A DNA stretch of 64,000 bases, from contig OMWC01000013.1 in assembly GCA_900314655.1 (NCBI GenBank), positions 1 to 64,000 on the forward strand, read 5' to 3'. This document shows positions 53,020 to 60,379 of the stretch, in pieces (positions within the stretch are counted from its first letter, which is position 1; every line of letters begins with the position of its first letter). The DNA comes from an uncultured Prevotellaceae bacterium (GTDB lineage: Bacteria > Bacteroidota > Bacteroidia > Bacteroidales > Bacteroidaceae). The notes under the pieces are model-generated. The model made no database searches, was not told the origin of the DNA, and worked only from the letters and a program-made list of their open reading frames with translations. The translations under genes were made by a program, and so were the position numbers.

Positions 53020-54039
53020 TTATCTCACACCTGCTTCGTATGCAACACCGAGGTTTGTGCCGTTTACCGTAGCATTCAAGTTCTTCACATAAGGAGTTGA
53101 GGGAACCTTGTTCCAACCATCACCGCCCGACGGCCCGATGGGAGTACCGTCAGTGCCTTTATAGGTAGTTTCATCTTTAAGTTTAAAAGTGCGGCTCTCT
53201 GTATATACTCCATCTGCAGCATCGTCAAAAATATCGGCGAGAACTACATAGTAGCAGTTCTCGACAATATTATTGTCGCGAATGGTGCCTGCACCATTGA
53301 CCACGATGCAGTTTTTCACCGTTGCATAGTTGCCTGTTGGCAATGGATAATTTGTGCGACGGTTGTAGATGATGCTGTTTGTCCATAAGAACTGTGCAAA
53401 AATGTTATATTCATTGTAATCATAGTAAGTGTAATATTGAGACCCCATGAAAGAATGGTCAATATTCACAATGCTTTCGTTACTGAAATAATTGATTACA
53501 CCCCATACATAGCAATTGGAAATGAGCAGTCCATTGGCCATTAAGTTCTTGTTTCCTGTTAAATCACCCCCAATCCTGCATTGCTTCACCTTCACATTCT
53601 CTATATTGTTAGCGAATGTCATATTGCCCGTAATGTAACATTTCTGTATCGTATAGTTCTTCATGGTTTGAGTGCATGCCAGATTGCCGTTAATCTTAAC
53701 GCCCTCAATGTGTAAGCCGTCGATGACAGGGTCGGCCTTACCCACATTAACGCTACCGTTGATAGTGGTTACAGCAGTATTTGTTTCGTCGTTGTCCTCG
53801 AAACCCGCTCCATAAATGCTCAATTTCTTTTCTATGTTTACGGGATCAAATGAGCCCCTGCTCAAGCTTATTACGTCACCATCAGATGCAGCGGCATAGG
53901 CTTGCTTGAATCCTGTACTGCCTTTGTAGACACTCACTTCGTCCCCATGCTGAAGGATGGCACTGATTTCGTCGGTGCTCTGCGCCCCTGCTACCATTGT
54001 GCAGCAGAGCGCAACTATTGATAATAGATATTTTTTCAT
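53020..54039 (-). CDS. Secreted beta-helix-like protein, copy 2
   Basis: A 339-residue exported protein, signal peptide MKKYLLSIVALCCTMVAGAQ. The body alternates short hydrophobic strands with Asn and Gly (NYTIQKCYITGNMTF, NVKVKQCRIGGDLTG), like right-handed beta-helix proteins of the pectate-lyase/NosD type but without recognisable catalytic residues. It is a paralogue of the 328-residue neighbour: same signal peptide, LQHGDEVSVYKG near the start, LSIYGAGFE, and a VKNLNATVNGTNLGVAYEAG end. It lacks the NGRKVIVK tail. Confidence 0.7.
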   Translation of the reverse strand: MKKYLLSIVALCCTMVAGAQSTDEISAILQHGDEVSVYKGSTGFKQAYAAASDGDVISLSRGSFDPVNIEKKLSIYGAGFEDNDETNTAVTTINGSVNVGKADPVIDGLHIEGVKINGNLACTQTMKNYTIQKCYITGNMTFANNIENVKVKQCRIGGDLTGNKNLMANGLLISNCYVWGVINYFSNESIVNIDHSFMGSQYYTYYDYNEYNIFAQFLWTNSIIYNRRTNYPLPTGNYATVKNCIVVNGAGTIRDNNIVENCYYVVLADIFDDAADGVYTESRTFKLKDETTYKGTDGTPIGPSGGDGWNKVPSTPYVKNLNATVNGTNLGVAYEAGVR

Positions 54040-54085
54040 ATTATTGTCGTTATTTGTTTGTTGTTATTGCTATTGTCTTTTTCCC

Positions 54086-55072
54086 TCATCTTGCCACGGC
54101 GTTATAGTTCACGTTGAGGTTCTCACCGCTCACCGTGGCATTCAGGTCGGTAACTACAGGTATTCTAGGCACCTTGCTCCATCCATAGCGAATGCCTATC
54201 TCCTGGCCGTCGGTGCCTATCCATGTAGTGGGTTGCTGGATTTCGTAGGTCCGGGTTGCAGAATAGTTGGCATTCTCCGCATCAGAGAAGATGTTCTTAA
54301 TGTCAACAGCATAACAATTTTGGAAATCATTCTTGTCCTGATTGTTATAACTGAAATTCCTAAAAATACAGTTATGTGCAACTGCTCCTTCTGTATTGGC
54401 AAAAACTGCACGGTCATAATAAGCACCAACCCAATAATACGTGAAAATACTATTGGAACAGAAGTAAGGCCCCACAAAATTGCAAGTGATGCAATGGTCT
54501 ATCTTGACGCTGCTGCTCTCATTAAATGTGTTTACGGCACCTCCTACATAGCAGTTTTGTATGATGCAGTTGTTGGCTATTTTGTCGCCTCCGGAGATAG
54601 CCCCTGTAATGACACAGTTCCTGATTATCGTGTTCGTGTTTTCAACTATGTTGACGTTGCCGTTAACATAGCACTTTTCCATCAAGAACCCCTCCAACGG
54701 CACATTCGCGTTAACAGCGGCACCGAAACTTATTCCTTCCAAGTGGATATTTTCGAGGGTTTCTCCTCCTGAGACTCCCAAATTCAACTGACCGTTGATC
54801 TTTGACACCTCAGTACTGGTATTCGCATCCTTTTCAAACCCTGCGCCATAGACGGAGATGGATTTTGTGATATCAGAAACATTAAATGCACCTGATGAAA
54901 GTGTAATAACATCACCGTCAACTGCCTGGGCATTTGCATTAATAAAGGCATTAGCACCTGTGAAAGTGCTAACATCGTTGCCATGCTGAAGTACAACGGT
55001 CATAATTTCATTCTGCGCCCCTGCCACAACTGTGCAGCAGAGCGCAACGATTGATAATAGAATCTTTTTCAT
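54086..55072 (-). CDS. Secreted beta-helix-like protein, copy 1
   Basis: Started at MKKILLSIVALCCTVVAGAQ (ATG 55072; the open frame reaches 55120), 328 residues. Paralogue of the gene at 53020. It shares LQHGNDVSTFTG, DGDVITLSSGAF, ISVYGAGFEKD, repeated beta-helix rungs with Asn and Cys (CYVNGNVNIVENTNTIIRNC), WIGTDGQEIG and the VTDLNATVSGENLNVNYNAV end. The two copies, side by side on one transcript, point to tandem duplication followed by divergence. No enzyme motif is visible; adhesion or structural roles are possible. Confidence 0.7.
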   Translation of the reverse strand: MKKILLSIVALCCTVVAGAQNEIMTVVLQHGNDVSTFTGANAFINANAQAVDGDVITLSSGAFNVSDITKSISVYGAGFEKDANTSTEVSKINGQLNLGVSGGETLENIHLEGISFGAAVNANVPLEGFLMEKCYVNGNVNIVENTNTIIRNCVITGAISGGDKIANNCIIQNCYVGGAVNTFNESSSVKIDHCITCNFVGPYFCSNSIFTYYWVGAYYDRAVFANTEGAVAHNCIFRNFSYNNQDKNDFQNCYAVDIKNIFSDAENANYSATRTYEIQQPTTWIGTDGQEIGIRYGWSKVPRIPVVTDLNATVSGENLNVNYNAVAR

Positions 55073-55116
55073 AATAGTTGATTGATAATTAACTTTTTTC
55101 GTTTTTAACATGTTTG

Positions 55117-55347
55117 TCATTCCTCTCCCCAGATGTTTTGGAAAGCACTAGGCAGATAGTCCAGCGGATTATGCTCGAATGAGTTCAAGCCTTTGTCGGT
55201 ATCTTCAAACGTGCCCTTCTTACTCTCGGCCTCACTCTGACTTCCCTCTGTCGAAGGATCAACGAGAATGGTGGTGCCAACCAGCAGCTGGCACTCACCG
55301 TAAACAATATCTTGGTTCAAGGTAGGAACCTGATAAGTCTTTTTCAT
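55117..55347 (-). CDS. Small acidic protein, paralogue of the one at 50841
   Basis: A 76-residue protein, MKKTYQVPTLNQDIVYGECQ at the start and EHNPLDYLPSAFQNIWGEE at the end. About half of its residues match the protein at 50841. It begins 17 bp after the stop of the 973-residue gene, the same spacing as its paralogue has from the 639-residue gene. No signal peptide, no cysteine pair. It could be a peptide precursor, a chaperone for the large protein, or a small structural protein; nothing in the sequence decides. Confidence 0.7.
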   Translation of the reverse strand: MKKTYQVPTLNQDIVYGECQLLVGTTILVDPSTEGSQSEAESKKGTFEDTDKGLNSFEHNPLDYLPSAFQNIWGEE

Positions 55348-55364
55348 ATCTGATAGCGTTTATT

Positions 55365-58286
55365 TCATTTGACGATGACCTTGCGGCCGTTGATGATGTT
55401 GATACCCTTTTGCGGAGCCGAGAGTTTCTGACCATTGAGATTATAGATACTCCCCTCGCCCTTTGGAGAGGGGTTAGGGGTGAGGCTCTCAATGCCCGTC
55501 GCCTCTTCATCATTCCAATACAGCATTATCTCCTTGGCATTACTGCCGCTGATGGCTTCTGTCAGTAAGGGTAGGTAAGCACGGTTCGCCGGCATCTTTA
55601 CGGTATAACTTTCATCCGCAATCTTGATGAACTTGCCGCCCTTCATCATGAAGTTGGTATAGTCGCCCTTTGTGGGGCTGATGTGGACGGGCTTGGTCAC
55701 AGCCACCAGAGCGTTTCCTTCCAAATCATCTGCTGTTTCTGGGGTAGGATACAGATTGAACGTCTCGCCCGGCGTACCAGAGAGCAGAACGCCAGTATTG
55801 GCTGGCACTACCCCGCTACTGATATTCACCACGCTGATGGCACTTCTTTCAGCATAGTAGGTCCTGCAGTAGTGAGCGTTGAGTCCTTCGGGCAAATGGA
55901 TATTTACATCGGAACTGAATGTGCCCACACCGCTGGCAGGCACGGTGTAAGTTAATGGCTGCAATCGCAATACCAGACGAATGGAAGACCAAGTTTGTTT
56001 ATCACTTGTTTCGTCCAAATAGACACCATCTGGCCTGAAATAGGGATCATAATAATACATACCACTTGGGGTAGTACTCATATAGCAAACGTATTCACCT
56101 ACTCCTGTCCAAGTATAGCCACGAGAGCAATATCCTGCTGCTGGCAGGAATACGCATCCGGCAGCCTCCATCATTGCCCAACCTTCAAGGCTAACTTGGG
56201 CCGTGTAATTGGAATTGCTGTTGAATACACCAAGTGTAAAGTCAGTTCCTTCGGGATGAGTGTAGTAATCGGGGAAGATAATCAGGCCTTTGTATGTGTC
56301 GCCGATTGTGGCCATGGTGTATCTGGCCCCATCAGAAAGCGTGTTAGTGACGGTACGAGTGGCAAACAGATATTTCCATTCATCCCTGGATAGCATGGAC
56401 CAAGATTCACCGTTATCCGGATTGTTGTAATCTAAGAATGCAAACATATCGCGGTGGGTATCAGATTGGTTTGTGCCGAAGTAGTCATACTGGTGCTCGG
56501 CAAATTGATAGGTGCTGCCTATTTTCTGCAGATTACCTTTCGCGAACGATACTTTTTCACCACTGCCATTGATGGTGAATACCCCGTTGAGTGCTTCCGA
56601 AAGCTGCTCGGTTTCCTCATTGGCGAATATCTTCAGCATCGGAATGCCAAGCACGGGATCTTGCACCCATATTTCATCAGTACGACCAGCTTGGAGGGCA
56701 GCAGCTGTAGTGCCATTGGCAAGCTGCTCGTCGGTCACTTGCATAGCGGATGGAATTGAATATGGGTATGACTTGACGTAGCAGTTGTTCAAAGTACCTC
56801 TTGACACCGAACCGGACCCTATATTAAATGTTCCTGTCGATAGACAATTAGTCGTTGTTATTGATGAGGGATTATAACTTTGCACCCAACCTGCAAAGCA
56901 ACCGTTATTTCCTCCAGTAGTAGTAATGGAACCCGTAAACAAACAGTCTGTAATTGTAGAGTTTCCGCAATTATTACACCCAATAAAGGCACCACATTCT
57001 ATCCACGAATTACTACCTCCCGTGATATCTGCAGACACCCACACATTCTGTATCACGTCATTGCCTGCAGAGTTACTGATAAGACCGCTCATATGGGAAG
57101 GCCCTGACGAAGTTGATTTGATTGTTCCAGCTACATGCAGGTTCTTGATTGTAGCACCACTTGTCTGGCTAAAGGGGGTATGAAAATACTTGTCGCTATT
57201 GTAGTGTACCGTAAGCGTATGCCCCTGACCGTCGAAGGTTCCATGATAGTGAAGGTTTGAGAATTCACCATGCCAGTCGGGAGAAATATAGGTCTGGTCG
57301 TCGCCTAAATCAACATCAGCAGTCATCTTGGCATTAGCCGCAGTATTCGTTCCGCTGTTGACAATATCGGCGAATCGTTTCCAGTCCTGCACGGAGCCGA
57401 TAAGGTAATAACCGTCTTCGTCCTGAACCGTGGTGAATATCTTCGGAACCGGCTGGTGGGTCAAAGGGTCTTGTGCCCACCCGTCGCCAAGTGCCGTAGC
57501 AATGGTTCCGTCGGCAAGTTGGGAGTCGGTGACTCGCATGCTTTCAGGAATTGTCTTCGGGAATTGTTTCACATAACAGTTGGTATGGGTACCTCTGAAA
57601 TCATAGCTGCCACCAGTGTAGTTAAACGTTCCTAATGACAGACAATTAGTCATGGTAGCACTTCCCCCGCTGTTGATATATCCTACAAAGCAGCCATTAT
57701 AGCTTCCTGAACTGTTAATAGTGCCCGTGAAGAGACAATCGAGTATATCAACACTTCCACTCTTATACCCATCCACACAACCAACAAGGCATGCTGTCTC
57801 GTCCCAACCAGTTCTGGTATCGGTAATCACTAAAGAACTCCAGATACTTTCCAACGTACTTTTTCCATATACGGCACGTGCAACAACCGAAGGCTGGCTT
57901 CCACTTGAGTTTGATATCGTCCCGTCAACATGAATATTCTTGATTGTGGCTTTAGAAATCATGGCAAAAGGAGCGGTTTGAGATGTACCTGTGTAATGGA
58001 CGGTCAGTTTATATCCCTGTCCGTCGAATGTACCTTGATAGTAATAGGTTGGCCTGTCTTCGTGTTCTGAGTCTCCCAACATGGCCTGCGAACTACCCAG
58101 GTCAACGTCAGCCGTCATTCTGGCATTGGCTGTGGGTGTGGTTTTGATAAGTTCTGCGAATTCCTCCCAGTCCTGCACCGACCCGATGAGATAATTGCCG
58201 TCGGAATCTTGTTCTATAGCCCAAGCCCCGGCTGTACAGCCGAGAAGAGCAATTAGCGAAATGAATAAACGTTTTACTGTTTCCAT
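55365..58286 (-). CDS. Large secreted GLUG-repeat adhesin-like protein with NGRKVIVK tail
   Basis: A 973-residue exported protein, signal peptide to about residue 23. Two tandem GLUG-type beta-solenoid domains (about 25-290 and 295-565) each begin GYYLIGSVQDWKRFAD or close and contain FDGQGHTLTVHY and GATIKNLHVAGTI. Next is a domain (about 585-790) beginning GVFTINGSGEKVSFAKGNLQ with LSRDEWKYLF and AAGCVFLPAAGY, like the Fibrobacter-type paralogous domain. The C-terminal 185 residues match the protein at 51095 and end NGRKVIVK. Residues SLTPNPSPKGEG come from an in-frame palindromic repeat (55451-55490). First gene of the operon, behind a good promoter. Confidence 0.78.
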   Translation of the reverse strand: METVKRLFISLIALLGCTAGAWAIEQDSDGNYLIGSVQDWEEFAELIKTTPTANARMTADVDLGSSQAMLGDSEHEDRPTYYYQGTFDGQGYKLTVHYTGTSQTAPFAMISKATIKNIHVDGTISNSSGSQPSVVARAVYGKSTLESIWSSLVITDTRTGWDETACLVGCVDGYKSGSVDILDCLFTGTINSSGSYNGCFVGYINSGGSATMTNCLSLGTFNYTGGSYDFRGTHTNCYVKQFPKTIPESMRVTDSQLADGTIATALGDGWAQDPLTHQPVPKIFTTVQDEDGYYLIGSVQDWKRFADIVNSGTNTAANAKMTADVDLGDDQTYISPDWHGEFSNLHYHGTFDGQGHTLTVHYNSDKYFHTPFSQTSGATIKNLHVAGTIKSTSSGPSHMSGLISNSAGNDVIQNVWVSADITGGSNSWIECGAFIGCNNCGNSTITDCLFTGSITTTGGNNGCFAGWVQSYNPSSITTTNCLSTGTFNIGSGSVSRGTLNNCYVKSYPYSIPSAMQVTDEQLANGTTAAALQAGRTDEIWVQDPVLGIPMLKIFANEETEQLSEALNGVFTINGSGEKVSFAKGNLQKIGSTYQFAEHQYDYFGTNQSDTHRDMFAFLDYNNPDNGESWSMLSRDEWKYLFATRTVTNTLSDGARYTMATIGDTYKGLIIFPDYYTHPEGTDFTLGVFNSNSNYTAQVSLEGWAMMEAAGCVFLPAAGYCSRGYTWTGVGEYVCYMSTTPSGMYYYDPYFRPDGVYLDETSDKQTWSSIRLVLRLQPLTYTVPASGVGTFSSDVNIHLPEGLNAHYCRTYYAERSAISVVNISSGVVPANTGVLLSGTPGETFNLYPTPETADDLEGNALVAVTKPVHISPTKGDYTNFMMKGGKFIKIADESYTVKMPANRAYLPLLTEAISGSNAKEIMLYWNDEEATGIESLTPNPSPKGEGSIYNLNGQKLSAPQKGINIINGRKVIVK
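55451..55490 (-). repeat. CCCCTCTCC palindromic repeat inside the coding sequence
   Basis: CTCACCCCTAACCCCTCTCC and its loosely complementary partner encode SLTPNPSPKGEG. The paralogous C-terminal module at 51095 has unrelated residues here (VVAPDLTPKMEDG). It looks like an intergenic repeat that entered the gene in frame. Confidence 0.5.
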
Positions 58287-58330
58287 TTGTATTATTGCTG
58301 TATTATAATTGTTAAGGTGAATTATGTTTG

Positions 58331-58361
58331 CAAAGGTAAGAAAAAGGGGAATGAGTGCAAA
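58331..58361 (-). promoter_or_regulatory. Promoter of the surface-protein operon
   Basis: On the minus strand TTTG (58361-58358), 19 bp, TACCTTTG (58338-58331), about 45 bp before the first start codon. It is one of the best promoter matches in the window. The direct repeats at 58380-58416 lie upstream of it. Confidence 0.65.
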
Positions 58362-58379
58362 AGCCCCGTGGGAAAAGGT

Positions 58380-58416
58380 TGTGCCATATCGTACAAGGGA
58401 TGTGCCATATCGTACA
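58380..58416. promoter_or_regulatory. Two 16-bp direct repeats, likely regulator binding sites
   Basis: TGTGCCATATCGTACA occurs twice without mismatch (58380-58395 and 58401-58416), start to start 21 bp, two helical turns. They centre about 64 and 85 bp upstream of the expected operon start, a usual place for AraC-type activators, and face a divergent AraC-type gene. Confidence 0.65.
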
Positions 58417-58529
58417 TTTAACTTTTGTTAGGGAAATTCATAGTTTTTAGAGCCCCTTTTTAGGAACGTTTTACCGTTTCTTTGATTATCTTTGCAAAAA
58501 ATACTTGTGCTTAATCGAATCTTTGCATT

Positions 58530-59633
58530 ATGACTCATCTGATAGTATCTTTTCTGCCGCTGGCAGTATGCGCTTTCTGGTCGGTTGCCATTGCCTTGAA
58601 CCTTTGGGAACAGGGTAATCGTGCCGCCCGCCGCCAACTGTTGTGGTGGGCCATCACCGCCACGCTGCTCTACGCGGGTCATTTCGTTTTCTTTAACCGG
58701 ATGACGAGCGAGATTCCCGCGAGCGATACCATCTATGTGGTCTGCAACCTGTTGGTCTTCCCGCTCTATCTGCACTACATCACGATGCTCACCCAAGGAA
58801 CGGTGAGCCGTAGCCAGCGTTGGCTCACGGTACTGCCGCCCGTAATCATCGGCATCATTGTGGCTACGGTCTATGTAATGATGAGCGACGATGAAAGCCG
58901 CCAGTTCGTTGACACCTATTTATATAATGACTCCATCGTAGGACTCTCGGGACAGACTTTGGTGCAGGCTGTGGTCCATCAATTGGCGAAAATTCTCTTT
59001 GCTATCGGCTTGCTGATTGTGCTTTTCGTGGCCATACGCCGCATACGCCGCTACAACAGACTTATCGACTCCATCTATGCCGATAACGACGACAAGCGGC
59101 TCTACGGCATCACCACCATATTAATCCTGATGGTGCTCACGGGCATTCTATCGCTTGTGGTGAATGCCGTCGGACGCTTTGTGTTTCTATCCTCCGAGAT
59201 TCCCTTTGCTGTGCTTGCATTCTTCTTTAGCGGTCTGCTCTACTTGCTATGCTATCGCGGGTTCGTGCAGCAGTTCTCTTTTGCGGATATAGCGCAAGAA
59301 GAGTGCGAAGACATTATGGAAACAGTTTCACAGGACACCTATTCGAAGCTGTTGCATAAGATTGACGACGAACGGCTATACCTGCAGCCGGGACTTACGC
59401 TGGCTGAGTTGGCTCAGCAGCTGGGCACCAACCGCACCATGCTCTCAAGACTGGTGAACGAAGAGACGGGAATGCCGTTTGCAGAGTTCATCAACCGCAA
59501 ACGCATTGCCTACGTGAGAAGACTGGAGCAGGAGCATCCTGAATTGCGGAAAGAGGAACTGGCCGAACTGGCCGGTTACACATCGATGCGCTCCTTCTAC
59601 CGCAACTATCAGCTCTACGGCGACGCCAAGTAA
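58530..59633 (+). CDS. Membrane-bound AraC-family transcription regulator
   Basis: A 367-residue protein with about six or seven hydrophobic helices in residues 1-245 (e.g. LIVSFLPLAVCAFWSVAIAL, VLPPVIIGIIVATVYVMM, ILILMVLTGILSLVV) and a C-terminal AraC-type double helix-turn-helix (about 265-367) with LTLAELAQQLGTNRTMLSRLVNE and ELAELAGYTSMRSFYRNYQ. It senses through the membrane or from within it and binds DNA on the cytosolic side. It is divergent from the six-gene surface operon with two perfect direct repeats between, so it is the likely regulator of that operon. A TATCTTTG box (58487-58494) lies before its start. Confidence 0.85.
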   Translation: MTHLIVSFLPLAVCAFWSVAIALNLWEQGNRAARRQLLWWAITATLLYAGHFVFFNRMTSEIPASDTIYVVCNLLVFPLYLHYITMLTQGTVSRSQRWLTVLPPVIIGIIVATVYVMMSDDESRQFVDTYLYNDSIVGLSGQTLVQAVVHQLAKILFAIGLLIVLFVAIRRIRRYNRLIDSIYADNDDKRLYGITTILILMVLTGILSLVVNAVGRFVFLSSEIPFAVLAFFFSGLLYLLCYRGFVQQFSFADIAQEECEDIMETVSQDTYSKLLHKIDDERLYLQPGLTLAELAQQLGTNRTMLSRLVNEETGMPFAEFINRKRIAYVRRLEQEHPELRKEELAELAGYTSMRSFYRNYQLYGDAK

Positions 59634-59678
59634 TTTGTCTTATGGACAAAAATCTACAAAAATTTTCAAAGTGATTAT

Positions 59679-60104
59679 ACCGTCATCCGTCATAATTTCA
59701 TCATAAAGTGTTTATAATTAGAGAGATAAGTATATGACGGTTTGTTTCAAGCCATCATAAACCGTCATTCCTTTTGATGGACATACTCATTCAAATGAGT
59801 GGCAAGTTATTGGGCTTACGATTATTGTTCGGAAGTTGTCTGATGGGAAAAACTATCAGTACGAGCGGCTCGTACTAACAGTACGACGGGGAAAAACTGT
59901 TAGTACAAGGCTTCAGACAGTCTGCAAACTTTGATGCCGCAGCGTCTTGTTCAGCAAGGGCAGCGGGCAATTCTTCGGATGGTCAATTGCTGAATAAACC
60001 ATCATACCGCCATTATGACGGTTTATGACGGTTTGAAACAAACCATCATTGGTGTAAATATCTATAAAAATGATAGTTATATGTAAGTTATGACGGATGA
60101 CGGT
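59679..60104. repeat. 426-bp nested inverted-repeat element, copy C
   Basis: Outer arms ACCGTCATCCGTCATAA (59679-59695) and its exact complement (60088-60104), 17 bp. Inner arms of about 33 bp (GACGGTTTGTTTCAAGCCAT... and complement near 60009-60050) nearly match. The centre (59844-59906) has GGGAAAAACTATCAGTACG and GGGAAAAACTGTTAGTAC around a GTACGAGCGGCTCGTAC hairpin. The plan equals copies A and B, but every CATACAT/ATGTATG word is replaced by CCGTCAT/ATGACGG. No gene lies in this interval. Confidence 0.6.
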
Positions 60105-60258
60105 TATTATGCAAAAGATTATCCGCTATTGACATTTCAAGTGCGCCGACAGGACTCCTAAAAGAATAATTATGATAATTACGGAAATTTCTGTCCTTTC
60201 TTTTTCATTATATCAGTCTAAATTCGTACCTTTGCACCCGACTTACAAAGAGTAAGTT

Positions 60259-60353
60259 AAGGGGTGTCCGCCGTGGGCGGGCTGAGATTAGACCCTCGAA
60301 CCTGATCCGGGTAATGCCGGCGTAGGAAAGTGAAGGCATAAAGGTTGCCCCTT
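60259..60353 (+). promoter_or_regulatory. TPP riboswitch (THI element)
   Basis: The conserved parts are GGGCTGAGATTAGACCC (helix J2-3) and ACCTGATCCGGGTAATGCCG followed by GCGTAGGAAAG. The closing stem is AAGGGG (60259-60264) with CCCCTT (60348-60353). It senses thiamine pyrophosphate. The promoter box TACCTTTG (60227-60234) lies just upstream; the receptor gene starts 27 nt after the closing stem, so ligand probably blocks translation, as no terminator hairpin is evident. Confidence 0.95.
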
Positions 60354-60379
60354 TTATGTGTATTTTAATTTAGGTAAAG

